Positions 34,138 to 41,554 of a stretch of 64,000 nt of DNA are shown one piece after another. The notes under the pieces are model-generated. The model did no database searches. It was given only the letters and a program-made list of their open reading frames with translations, and was not told the origin of the DNA. The position numbers were made by a program, and so were the translations under genes. The stretch covers positions 1,123,501-1,187,500 of the forward strand of contig NZ_CP030280.1 in NCBI RefSeq assembly GCF_003287895.1. The letters run 5' to 3'. Positions within the stretch are counted from its first letter, which is position 1; each line of letters begins with the position of its first letter. The stretch comes from Blautia argi. GTDB taxonomy: Bacteria > Bacillota > Clostridia > Lachnospirales > Lachnospiraceae.

Positions 34138-35049
34138 TCATTTTTCCTCCTCTGTAAGCTGGAAAAAGAAATCTTCCAGTGTGTCTTGCTTGCGCCCCAT
34201 GCTCTCCAAACCAATACCATTCTCAATGATGGCTTTTGACAGAGCTTTGCCTGAAACATCAGAATCATAAATGTGAATAAATTCTTTATCTAATACACTA
34301 AAATCCTTGATTCTCATATTTTCAAGTAATGTAGCAGCGCGGGTCACATCGTCAACCTGCAAGCTGATATAATCCGTTTGATGCTTATGAATTTCTTCGA
34401 TAGACAATTCTGTTAAGAGCTTTCCGTGTTGAATAATCCCAATCGTATCAGCAAGAAGATCCACTTCGGATAGAATGTGGCTGGAAATAAAAATGGTTGT
34501 TCCATCTTCTCGGTTTAACCGCTGAAAGAGGGTTCGCATTTCACGAATGCCCTCGGGATCTAAAGCATTGATTGGTTCGTCCAAAATCAAAAATTCTGGT
34601 TTTGCCAGAATAGCCCTTGCAATAGCAAGTCGTTGTTTCATGCCCAACGAGTAATGACGGACTTGTTTTCCCTCGACATTCTGCAAGTCCACCAAATGTA
34701 AAACCTCATCAATCCGTTCCTTGTTGGGAAATCCCATATACTCACAGTGCAACTCTAAGTTTTGCCGAGCAGTCATTTTATCGTAAAAGTATGGGTTCTC
34801 AATAATAGAACCAACCTTTTTGAATATTTCGTAGCTGTGATCGGTAACTTTTTCGCCTAAAAGCTGAACATCTCCGGCGTCTGGCTGGATAAGGTTCAAA
34901 ATCATTTTCATAACCGTGCTTTTCCCTGCACCGTTTGGACCAACAAAGCCATATATTGCCCCTTTAGGTATGTGGATATTTACATCATCTACAACGACAT
35001 TTCCCTTGTAAGCCTTTCGCACGCCTACGGTTTCCATGATATAATCCAT
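34138..35049 (-). CDS. ABC transporter ATP-binding protein, BcrA-like
   Basis: This 303-residue ATPase has Walker A GPNGAGKS near 36-43, the signature YSLGMKQRLAIARA near 130-143 and Walker B FLILDEPINALDPEG. The C-terminal 90 residues match the extension of bacitracin/lantibiotic resistance ATPases. The start MDYIMETVGVRKAY at 35049 is chosen for AAAGGAGG eight bases upstream. It is followed by its permease and preceded by a histidine kinase and response regulator, the usual layout of antimicrobial-peptide detoxification modules. Confidence 0.87.
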   Translation of the reverse strand: MDYIMETVGVRKAYKGNVVVDDVNIHIPKGAIYGFVGPNGAGKSTVMKMILNLIQPDAGDVQLLGEKVTDHSYEIFKKVGSIIENPYFYDKMTARQNLELHCEYMGFPNKERIDEVLHLVDLQNVEGKQVRHYSLGMKQRLAIARAILAKPEFLILDEPINALDPEGIREMRTLFQRLNREDGTTIFISSHILSEVDLLADTIGIIQHGKLLTELSIEEIHKHQTDYISLQVDDVTRAATLLENMRIKDFSVLDKEFIHIYDSDVSGKALSKAIIENGIGLESMGRKQDTLEDFFFQLTEEEK

Positions 35050-35123
35050 TTTGTGTGCCTCCTTTATGGCTACCATTATACAAAATGGACTTCGCTTTTC
35101 TCTGTCGTAAATCTAACGCTTTT

Positions 35124-36044
35124 CTAACTTTTCAAGATGGTTGAGAAAATAGTTCGCTCATTTTGTACGCTATAAACTTCTAATTCTGCACCAATTTGTT
35201 CAGCAAGACGCTTTGAAATCGCAAGACCTAAACCGCTGCCGGAAGATTTTGGGGCTGTTGTATAATTCCTTACAAAAATCTGTTTTTTCTGCTGTGGTGA
35301 CATTCCCTTTCCGTGATCTTCTATTTCAATTATGCTTTTTCCATTTGATATGGTGAGCCGTAGAGAAATATATTTGCCATCACCACCATGTCGGATTACA
35401 TTCTCTATCAGATTTTTCAAAATACGCTGTAATGCCTCCTTATCTATGTAGGCAAAAATCGGTGTATCTGGTATCTGAATATCGACTTCAAATTGTTTCT
35501 GTTCAAGCAGATCATAATAGTCCAAAATGGTGTCTTGGCAAAGTCTTGAAACATTTTCCTTTTTCAGTTTAATTGCAAGATCACCGGAAGCTATTTTGGA
35601 CATTGTAAAATAGTCATTGATTGTCGAGATTAAATCATCAACCTTTCGGTCTATTTTAGTAGCCATAGCATGTACATTTTCAGGCATAGAGGGATTGTTT
35701 GTTATATTGGAAAGTATTTCACTATTTCCTTTAAGGACTGTGAGCGGGGTGCGGATATCGTGAGAGATGTTCGTTAGAACCTGCGCCATTGCCTGTTTGC
35801 TCTGATCAAACTCTGACTTTTTTGTATAAAATTCTTGCAGTAAGGTATTGAGCGCAACACCTAATTTTTTGATACTGTCATTATCCGTAGGTATAAGCAC
35901 AAAGCCATTTTCAGAAGTAATTGAAAGAGAAGTAAGTCTGTCGATGATATAGCTGATCTCTCGTTCTAACTTTTTGTGCTGTACCTGTTGCAAAATTAAG
36001 ATAAGCAACAGAACAAATGAAAGAATTGAAGATATAATCCACAT
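35124..36044 (-). CDS. Sensor histidine kinase
   Basis: The 306-residue kinase has a single N-terminal membrane span (3-19) and no extracellular domain, so it probably senses through the membrane or through the transporter. HisKA phospho-acceptor is in NISHDIRTPLTVLKG, and the ATPase boxes are LKNLIENVIRHGG (N), IEDHGKGM (G1) and GSGLGLAISKRL (G2). Its start lies directly after the response regulator stop. It should phosphorylate that regulator and control the adjacent ABC genes. Confidence 0.88.
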   Translation of the reverse strand: MWIISSILSFVLLLILILQQVQHKKLEREISYIIDRLTSLSITSENGFVLIPTDNDSIKKLGVALNTLLQEFYTKKSEFDQSKQAMAQVLTNISHDIRTPLTVLKGNSEILSNITNNPSMPENVHAMATKIDRKVDDLISTINDYFTMSKIASGDLAIKLKKENVSRLCQDTILDYYDLLEQKQFEVDIQIPDTPIFAYIDKEALQRILKNLIENVIRHGGDGKYISLRLTISNGKSIIEIEDHGKGMSPQQKKQIFVRNYTTAPKSSGSGLGLAISKRLAEQIGAELEVYSVQNERTIFSTILKS

Positions 36045-36737
36045 CTACTTGTCCTCCATCTTGTAGCCGATACCCCATAAGGTTTTAATATAGGGCATAG
36101 TATCTTCCGCATTATTCTTCAACTTCAAACGTAGGCGATTGATATGAGTATTTAACACATTTTCGTTTCCAAAATACGGCTCTTTCCAAATGAGTTCATA
36201 TAGCTGTTCTTTTGAATATGCCTGTCCCGGATGGCTGGCTAAAAGATACAAAAGTTCAAATTCGATTGGGGTTAAGTCTATGGATACCCCTTTGCGCATA
36301 ACCATGTGGCTTTGGGGATTGATTTCAATATCTTTAATTTTGACAATCGAATTATTCGGTAATACCTGATAGGTTCTGGCTCGTCTGATATTCGCCTTTA
36401 TCCTTGCAACGAGTTCAATTAAAGAAAAAGGCTTTACTACATAATCATCAGCACCTAAATTCAATCCTAATGATTTGTCGGTATCATTATCTTTTGCCGT
36501 GATAATGATGATAGGAATATTGCTGACCTGTCGAATGACCTTGATAATCTCCATGCCACTCATGTCCGGCAGCATAAGATCAATAAGGGCAAGCGAATAT
36601 TCATCATAGCTTGTGATCGTCCGAATAGCTGTTGTGCCATCATCAAAGGACATCACTTCAAACTCTCCTGATAAATAGTCTTTTATCATTCCTCTGATTT
36701 CTGTATCATCTTCAATCAATATTATCTTGTTTTCCAT
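36045..36737 (-). CDS. OmpR-family response regulator
   Basis: This 230-residue regulator has a receiver domain with acidic pocket IEDD, phospho-acceptor Asp in ALIDLMLPDMSG near 52 and Lys in IIITAKDND. The C-terminal winged helix shows LTPIEFELLYLLASHPGQAYSKEQLYELIW and NVLNTHINRLRLKL. AAGGAG precedes ATG. It partners the kinase immediately downstream and overlaps the small HTH gene upstream by 26 bases. Confidence 0.9.
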   Translation of the reverse strand: MENKIILIEDDTEIRGMIKDYLSGEFEVMSFDDGTTAIRTITSYDEYSLALIDLMLPDMSGMEIIKVIRQVSNIPIIIITAKDNDTDKSLGLNLGADDYVVKPFSLIELVARIKANIRRARTYQVLPNNSIVKIKDIEINPQSHMVMRKGVSIDLTPIEFELLYLLASHPGQAYSKEQLYELIWKEPYFGNENVLNTHINRLRLKLKNNAEDTMPYIKTLWGIGYKMEDK

Positions 36738-36918
36738 TATGATTGCTCCTTGCTATTTTTGTTCTTCCGTCAATAGGCTTTTCGGCATTCTTAGGTATTA
36801 ACCATACTGTTCCCATTTTCACAGCACTGGGAATACGTCCACCTGCACAATAATAATTTATCCAACGAGGTGTCACACCCCATTTTTTGCCAGCTTCTTT
36901 TAGTGTCATGTAGTCCAT
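36712..36918 (-). CDS. Small excisionase/MerR-like HTH protein
   Basis: The 68-residue protein MTLKEAGKKWGVTPRWINYYCAGGRIPSAVKMGTVWLIPKNAEKPIDGR has the winged-HTH pattern common to excisionase-like DNA-binding proteins of Clostridia. It heads the response regulator-kinase-ABC operon and overlaps it by 26 bases. GGAGGTG precedes ATG. It may regulate the operon or be a mobile-element leftover. Confidence 0.75.
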   Translation of the reverse strand: MDYMTLKEAGKKWGVTPRWINYYCAGGRIPSAVKMGTVWLIPKNAEKPIDGRTKIARSNHNGKQDNID

Positions 36919-36937
36919 ATTACACCTCCAGTTTTAT

Positions 36938-36966
36938 AGTATAATTCGTTTTCTCGAAGAATACAA
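36938..36966 (-). promoter_or_regulatory. Promoter of the HTH-RR-HK-ABC operon
   Basis: Minus-strand TTGTAT (36966-36961) and TATACT (36943-36938) are 17 bases apart. The spacer contains TTCG-AGAAAA-CGAA, a small inverted repeat that could be an operator. Confidence 0.5.
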
Positions 36967-36976
36967 GTATAGATAA

Positions 36977-37020
36977 GGGCGCAAGATCCTATGTCAAAAA
37001 CAATTTAAGACCTTGCGCCC
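36977..37020. repeat. Inverted repeat upstream of the ABC operon
   Basis: GGGCGCAAG and CTTGCGCCC are exact complements 26 bases apart. Neither side has a T-run. It separates the operon from the decayed small gene at 37126-37365. Confidence 0.5.
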
Positions 37021-37125
37021 ATGTTGGGAAAATGAGAGAAAGCGCAATTACTTCAAAGAGAGATGCTACTTCTCAGAGCAACTTTATTATTTATATTTAG
37101 TCAAAATTGTCAATAATTATATTGT

Positions 37126-37365
37126 TTATAATTCGAGTGAATCTTCTGCATCCACCCACATCTGTAAATTGCCCTCAAGATATAATCTTGTATATTCCAA
37201 AGGCTCATCTACAGCCAATGAAGTAAGAGCACACGCCGATCCATATGTAGTTTTTAAATTTTTTTCAGCTTCCTAACAATCAATGCGAAGCATATATCCG
37301 GCACTTGTGTAAACATCAATACTATCGTGGTTTATGTTGTATTCTGCATAAAGTGTTCTCATCAT
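37126..37365 (-). pseudogene. Small DUF6061-like ORF interrupted by an amber codon
   Basis: Read on the minus strand from ATG 37365 (GGAG seven bases upstream) the frame gives MMRTLYAEYNINHDSIDVYTSAG... to a TAG at codon 31 (37275-37273), then continues in the same frame to ...PLEYTRLYLEGNLQMWVDAED... and stops with TAA. The whole 79-codon frame looks coding on both sides of TAG and resembles short DUF6061-type proteins of Firmicute elements (C-terminal P-LEY-L-L-G pattern). The family call is tentative; the in-frame stop is seen directly. Confidence 0.5.
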
Positions 37366-37474
37366 ATCTTAGCTCCATTTTTTATAATCAGTTACAGAGT
37401 TTTAAATATCGAAAACATTTCAATCAGTTCACCATGTCGTTATTGTTATATGTTATACTATGTTATGAAATTTT

Positions 37475-37553
37475 CTTTCCCTTAATTTTTCCCATATTAA
37501 GGTTCATGAAACCCAATGGGAGGATGTAACACAAGGGAAAAGGTAAGGGAAAG
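37475..37553. repeat. 21-bp imperfect inverted repeat
   Basis: Bases 37475-37495 (CTTTCCCTTAATTTTTCCCAT minus its last base fits a 20-base core) and 37533-37553 are complementary at 18 of 21 positions, 37 bases apart, in an otherwise empty AT-rich stretch (37366-37668). It may be a recombinase or regulator site of a lost element. Confidence 0.45.
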
Positions 37554-37668
37554 TTCACTTGCTACAAACTTAGTATTTTCAAGGGTTTGTGAGGAATTTG
37601 ATAATCAAATATAACAGTTATTAAATTTCCTAAAATATATGAAATATCAACTGAGATTTGAGGTGTAA

Positions 37669-37863
37669 ATGATGAATAGAACAGGACGAATTATAGGGAT
37701 TGTTTTAATGTTAGTATTAGGTGTAGTGCTTCTTTACCTTGCATTTCAGCCATCAAAACTTTTCTTGTTTTTGCATGGATTTGGAGAACGTATAGGGTGT
37801 GGGATTATAGGTGCTTTTTTAATATTCGCTGGTGTTATGAATTTATTCCATAGGAAAAAATAA
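37669..37863 (+). CDS. Small two-span membrane protein
   Basis: The 64-residue protein has two hydrophobic segments (8-27 and 43-58) joined by a short loop (QPSKLFLFLHGFGERIG) and ends in HRKK. GAGGTG precedes the double ATG. A terminator follows. No family is recognised; codon use and base composition match the surrounding island. Confidence 0.55.
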   Translation: MMNRTGRIIGIVLMLVLGVVLLYLAFQPSKLFLFLHGFGERIGCGIIGAFLIFAGVMNLFHRKK

Positions 37864-37916
37864 GTCAATAAAATTCCAGTTTAACAATTTTATATCTATA
37901 TACACAAAGCAGTTAG

Positions 37917-37939
37917 TCTTAGTATTGACTGCTTTTTTC
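37917..37939 (+). terminator. Terminator after the small membrane protein
   Basis: AAGCAGT pairs with ACTGCTT and is followed by TTTTTTC. Confidence 0.55.
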
Positions 37940-37961
37940 TTGCCTAAATTTCAAATGGGAG

Positions 37962-37970
37962 TGATATAAT
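37962..37970 (+). promoter_or_regulatory. Extended -10 promoter of the small lipoprotein
   Basis: TGATATAAT is an extended -10 element (TG-N-TATAAT) 35 bases before the lipoprotein start. No good -35 box is present at normal spacing. Confidence 0.4.
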
Positions 37971-38005
37971 ATATGCAACGCTAATGAAAGTTTGAGGTGT
38001 TAATA

Positions 38006-38488
38006 ATGGCAAGAAAAAACAAAATACTTTTTGTAGTCGTTACTTTTTTAATGGTGCTTAATTTGATTGGCTGCTCATCAAAAAATACTGAAAACAATGA
38101 TGATATAACAATAACTCCAAATATGGAATTGATATATGAAGAAACAATTTCTCCAAATAAAGAATATGTCGAAAAAGAAGAAGATATTGTAAATTATACT
38201 GTGGAAGTATATCAAGGCAAGGATAATGTAATTCTGGTTAATTCAAAATCTAATTCTGAATTTTTCAAACCACTACAATACAAACTTGGACTTGATACAA
38301 ATATCACAAAAGAAGATATTGATATAGAATGGGCGACACTAATGGGAAATACTTCTTCAACAAAGGACGACCAGTTAGGTATAGCCTATGTATCTATTTC
38401 AGAAAACGGAGAACTTGTTAGCAAAAGAAAAATCAGTTTTATCAATCGTGCTATTGAAATTATAGAAGATACTTTGGATAAAAAATAA
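38006..38488 (+). CDS. Small lipoprotein of unknown function
   Basis: The 160-residue protein has a signal peptide ending LNLIGC (lipidated Cys near residue 23), followed by an acidic N-terminal stretch and a compact domain (YTVEVYQGKDNVILVNSKSNSEFFKPLQYKLGLDTNITKEDIDIEWATLMG). ATG 38006 follows GAGGTG with six bases spacing. It belongs to the island cargo between the two 25-bp repeats. No family recognised. Confidence 0.6.
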   Translation: MARKNKILFVVVTFLMVLNLIGCSSKNTENNDDITITPNMELIYEETISPNKEYVEKEEDIVNYTVEVYQGKDNVILVNSKSNSEFFKPLQYKLGLDTNITKEDIDIEWATLMGNTSSTKDDQLGIAYVSISENGELVSKRKISFINRAIEIIEDTLDKK

Positions 38489-38566
38489 TTATGGTGTGAA
38501 AGGCGTACTTTTATAACTGTTCAATAAGATTGTTCCTTTATATAGTGATATAATTTGATTTAAATT

Positions 38567-38591
38567 ATATATGTCTTTTTGACTATCTTTT
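38567..38591 (+). repeat. 25-bp direct repeat, right copy (candidate att site)
   Basis: Identical to 33152-33176. It lies about 140 bases beyond the C-terminus of the integrase-derived ORF, where a Tn916-type element would end. Confidence 0.75.
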
Positions 38592-38605
38592 TATATCTTC
38601 TCAAA

Positions 38606-38652
38606 TGTCCGCAAAGCCTTATTTTATCGGCTCTACGGGCATTTTTCTTTTG
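38606..38652 (+). terminator. Hairpin at the element end
   Basis: GTCCG-CAA-AGCC pairs with GGCT-CTA-CGGGC and runs into ATTTTTC on the plus strand. It lies between the direct repeat and the integrase remnant. Confidence 0.5.
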
Positions 38653-38703
38653 TGGTAAACCTCACATATCTAGGTCTATCTTCTTATATTTTCGCTATCA
38701 AGC

Positions 38704-38727
38704 GTGGTTAAAATCGTGGTAAATACT
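38704..38727. repeat. Arm-type integrase site candidates, left end
   Basis: Two adjacent copies of CGTGGT(T)AAA occur just after the integrase remnant. Similar GGTAAA pairs occur at 44068-44092 in the same orientation. Tn916 integrase binds repeated arm sites at both element ends; the equivalence is inferred. Confidence 0.35.
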
Positions 38728-38729
38728 TC

Positions 38730-39542
38730 TTATGCGATTAGACGCTGAACCTCTGATTTTGCGGTATCTATGGACGCATGAGCATACCAGTTCATTGTGA
38801 TACTGATATTTGAATGCCCCATGATATACTGTAAATCTTTCGGGTTCATGTTCTTACTTGCCAGCCTTGCCTTTGAGCCGATATAAAGGGTGCTTGCTAA
38901 ATTGCGGTTTTTTCCGCTTAATTTTCCACCTTGCACATTTTCATAGTTTTTACAGCGACAATCCGCACCGCCATTTTTGTATTTTTCAGATAAGGTGGGA
39001 ATATCCAGCAGACCGCACATATCATTGATTGCCAAGTCAAAACGTCGGATAACACCGCCACAGTCAAGACAGCGGTTTAAGAATGAATACCAATCCCTAT
39101 TCTGTGCCTGTAAGACATATTCCATGTTGCGTGAGCCTGCCCCTTTTAATTCCAAGAATACGCCCATGTGTTCATCATCAGAAGCCATAACTTTGATTTC
39201 TCCGTAGGCATAATGCTCCTTATAGCCATAATACCCATATTCATAATGGATAAAATAATCTGCTTTCATGCCAAGCACCTTTCGGATAACTTCCAATGCG
39301 TTAGTCGTTGAAAAACGGACAGACAGATAATCAACGAGCAGATAAAAAGGCTTATCACAGACATAGTAATTCAGACAACGCAGGATAATATTTTGTGTTT
39401 CCTTGCTGGCATTGGCTTTTCCGTTCTCAAAGCGGTTGATACTATATCTTGATACATGGGTAAGACTTGCAAGTTCTCCTTGCGAAAGACCGCTTGCAAG
39501 ACGTTTGTTCTTCATTTCAAGTGCAAATTCTAAATTGTTCAT
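38730..39542 (-). CDS. MobT relaxase N-part fused to tyrosine integrase C-part
   Basis: The 270-residue frame is a chimera. Residues 1-65 are a Cro/CI-type HTH (LSQGELASLTHVSRYSINRFENGKA). Residues 66-225 are the first part of a MobT/Rep_trans protein like Tn916 Orf20 (FYLLVDYLSVRF, GVFLELKGAGSRNMEYVL, VIRRFDLAINDM, LASTLYIGSK). Residues from about 226 are the end of a Tn916-type integrase (KNMNPKDLQYIMGHSNISITMNWYAHASIDTA) with the catalytic GH and Tyr. A deletion joining mobT to int in frame near 38865-38885 explains it. Neither parent activity is likely to survive. Confidence 0.8.
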   Translation of the reverse strand: MNNLEFALEMKNKRLASGLSQGELASLTHVSRYSINRFENGKANASKETQNIILRCLNYYVCDKPFYLLVDYLSVRFSTTNALEVIRKVLGMKADYFIHYEYGYYGYKEHYAYGEIKVMASDDEHMGVFLELKGAGSRNMEYVLQAQNRDWYSFLNRCLDCGGVIRRFDLAINDMCGLLDIPTLSEKYKNGGADCRCKNYENVQGGKLSGKNRNLASTLYIGSKARLASKNMNPKDLQYIMGHSNISITMNWYAHASIDTAKSEVQRLIA

Positions 39543-39686
39543 TGTATTCCTCCAATCCTACAATAGCCTTGAAATACCTGTAAACCACCATTCAAAAAAA
39601 TGTGAAGTGTACTATCTTCTTAAAACTCCTCATTACTCCTTACAGCTTTGGGGTTGTATGGTTTTTGACTTGTCTTTTGTGAAATA

Positions 39687-39714
39687 GTGCCCCCCTGTTA
39701 GATAACGGGGGCAC
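39687..39714 (-). other. oriT of Tn916/ICEBs1 type
   Basis: GTGCCCCC and GGGGGCAC bracket CTGTTAGATAAC. CCCCCCTGTTAG matches, as I remember it, the reverse complement of the ICEBs1/Tn916 oriT nick-site repeat recognised by MobT-family relaxases. It lies 145 bases upstream of the mobT-derived gene, its standard place. The conjugation genes are absent, so it could act only with a helper element. Confidence 0.65.
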
Positions 39715-39737
39715 AGTCAAGGCTCGCAGGCTCGCCA

Positions 39738-39824
39738 GCCGACAAAGCATTTCCGTCCTTTGACGGCAAGTCGTCATGGCGTTGTTGCTGACGCACGCCA
39801 ACAGTCCTACAATGCTCTGTCGGC
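39738..39824. other. Strongly folded non-coding stretch next to oriT (sso-like)
   Basis: An outer stem joins GCCGACAAAGCATT to AATGCTCTGTCGGC (one mismatch) and encloses two inner hairpins: CCGTC-CTTT-GACGG and TGGCGT...ACGCCA. Tn916 carries a single-strand origin in this region. Identity as an sso is inferred from place and fold. The rest of 39543-40066 holds the HTH gene promoter and otherwise nothing recognisable. Confidence 0.45.
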
Positions 39825-39997
39825 AAGTCCTGTTTTGCCTTTTCTAACAAGTTCCATTTCAACCGATATTCATATCTACGGGTTTAATCAAATAGGTGTT
39901 TCTTTTTGAATGTTTTTGTATTTCATTCTATTGTGCTTATTTAATTACAAGAACATAGTGATTCTTATATGCTTATTTGTCAATATCTTTTTTTATC

Positions 39998-40026
39998 TTT
40001 ACAAATCATATTAAGCATGATAGACT
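39998..40026 (+). promoter_or_regulatory. Promoter of the HTH regulator
   Basis: TTTACA (39998-40003) and TAGACT (40021-40026) lie 17 bases apart, 41 bases before the start codon. Confidence 0.4.
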
Positions 40027-40066
40027 TATAACAACGGAGATATAACGAGATACGGAGGGTTATGCA

Positions 40067-40690
40067 ATGAAAATAAGCCATTTAGGAAATAATATACAGA
40101 CCATAAGAAAATTCAGGGGAATGAAACAACAGGAGCTTGCGGACAAAATCGGTATCAATATGCAGAGCCTTTCCAAGATTGAAAGAGGGTTAAACTATCC
40201 CGCTTATGAAACGCTGGAAAAGATAATGGAAGTGCTGGACGTAACGCCCAATGAATTGTTGTCGGGGGAATGGAAATATGTTAATCAGTCCGAAAAAGAA
40301 GTCTGTCAGTTTTTGAGAGCAGAGGAACGTCTAAATGCAGAACTGAAGCATGGACATTATGATAACTTCTTTGACAGCGAAGAAGAATGGCTGGAATATG
40401 AGTTAGAAAAGTTACGGGAATACATTACCGACTACATCAATGGAACAAGCATTGAAGCGTCCGACCTTTACCCGATTAAAGAATTTATCCAGCATTTAAA
40501 GTTTCAAAAACTGTTAGACCGCTATGATGATTTATACAGCATGGATATGTTTGGAGAAAGCATAGAGGGACATAAGTATAAGACACCTTATCAAGTCGTG
40601 AAAATGATAAACCCGAACTCTAAAGAAGATATGGAACTGTTATCGAAATTACCGTGGGTAACAGGTAAATTTGATGATGAGGACGAGTAA
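40067..40690 (+). CDS. Cro/CI-family HTH regulator
   Basis: The 207-residue protein has an N-terminal HTH_XRE domain (IQTIRKFRGMKQQELADKIGINMQSLSKIERGLNYPAYETLEKI, about 9-60) followed by an acidic helical region of no recognised family. Proteins of this type accompany conjugative elements of Clostridia near the relaxase. GGAGGG precedes ATG. It faces away from the mobT-int chimera across the oriT. Confidence 0.75.
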   Translation: MKISHLGNNIQTIRKFRGMKQQELADKIGINMQSLSKIERGLNYPAYETLEKIMEVLDVTPNELLSGEWKYVNQSEKEVCQFLRAEERLNAELKHGHYDNFFDSEEEWLEYELEKLREYITDYINGTSIEASDLYPIKEFIQHLKFQKLLDRYDDLYSMDMFGESIEGHKYKTPYQVVKMINPNSKEDMELLSKLPWVTGKFDDEDE

Positions 40691-40722
40691 TCTTTTCCTC
40701 TTGCATGGAAGATACAGAAAAC

Positions 40723-40785
40723 AAAAAGCCCAATCAAGAGTGCAAAGCACCACCAATGGTGGCAAGCTCTTGACAGGGCTTTTTC
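40723..40785 (+). terminator. Terminator after the HTH regulator
   Basis: AAAAAGCCC pairs with GGGCTTTTT, with inner stems CAAGAG/CTCTTG and CACCA/TGGTG. It is T-rich on both strands, so it may also end the converging TetR gene. Confidence 0.75.
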
Positions 40786-40831
40786 TTTTCTGTGTTGGGT
40801 AATTAAGAGGAAGAAAGGGGTAGCGAGTAAT

Positions 40832-41401
40832 TCATAAATTACCCACTAAATATCTTAAATAGGCACAAGCTTGCTCTTTCGTACAATCTTGATTTTTTAA
40901 TATGCACCATTGCCATATAAGCAATAGTGTATTACTGTAATGGTTTGCCAATATTTCTTTGGGAATCAACATCTTTTCACTCATTGTACAAGAATGAAAA
41001 AGTTCACGCATTTTACCATTCATAAAAGTTTGAAAACTACTGAACATATATCCAATTTCTGAGTTATGCGTCAAGATGCCACGTATCTTCTTTTCGTTTT
41101 TTTTGCTGTAATCATAAATACGGTCAAAAAAAATATACAATGCTTCTTCATGCACCATATGATGATATTCTTCCAAATGAATTTCTTGCGTCAATCCTAT
41201 CCAACAATAATTCAATAAGTCAAATTTATCGTCAAAGTAATTATAAAAAGTCGCTCTAGGATAGTTTGCACACTTACATAATTCTCCTACCGTTATTTCT
41301 TCAAAGTTCTTTTCAGAAAGCATGGTAAACATAGTACACATAAAATCATTGAGAGTTCTTTTTGCACCTCTTGTCATTTTCTTGTTTGTATTGTATTTCA
41401 C
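40832..41401 (-). CDS. TetR/AcrR-family regulator
   Basis: The 189-residue protein has an N-terminal TetR HTH (FTMLSEKNFEEITVGELCKCANYPRATFYNYFDDKFDLL, about 25-63) and an all-helical ligand domain. It is divergent from an SDR and a flavodoxin-ferredoxin gene across a 153-base region with an inverted repeat, so it probably represses them and responds to their substrate. Base composition is AT-rich, as in the rest of the island. Confidence 0.85.
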   Translation of the reverse strand: MKYNTNKKMTRGAKRTLNDFMCTMFTMLSEKNFEEITVGELCKCANYPRATFYNYFDDKFDLLNYCWIGLTQEIHLEEYHHMVHEEALYIFFDRIYDYSKKNEKKIRGILTHNSEIGYMFSSFQTFMNGKMRELFHSCTMSEKMLIPKEILANHYSNTLLLIWQWCILKNQDCTKEQACAYLRYLVGNL

Positions 41402-41433
41402 AGTATGGACTCCTTTTGCATTTTCTTAAATAT

Positions 41434-41447
41434 GTCTATATTTAGAC
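41434..41447. promoter_or_regulatory. Candidate TetR operator
   Basis: GTCTA-TATT-TAGAC is a palindrome between the divergent TetR and SDR genes. A related half, GTGTCTAAATT, occurs near 41514. Binding is inferred. Confidence 0.4.
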
Positions 41448-41459
41448 GTTTTTAGAGTA

Positions 41460-41488
41460 TTGACTCTTGCACATAGGCTATCTTTAAT
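41460..41488 (+). promoter_or_regulatory. Promoter of the SDR-EFR1 operon
   Basis: TTGACT (41460-41465) and TTTAAT (41483-41488) lie 17 bases apart, downstream of the palindrome. Confidence 0.55.
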
Positions 41489-41554
41489 CTAACATGAACT
41501 TACAATTTTTACAAGTGTCTAAATTAAAACGAATGTTTTGAAAGAGAGGTATAT

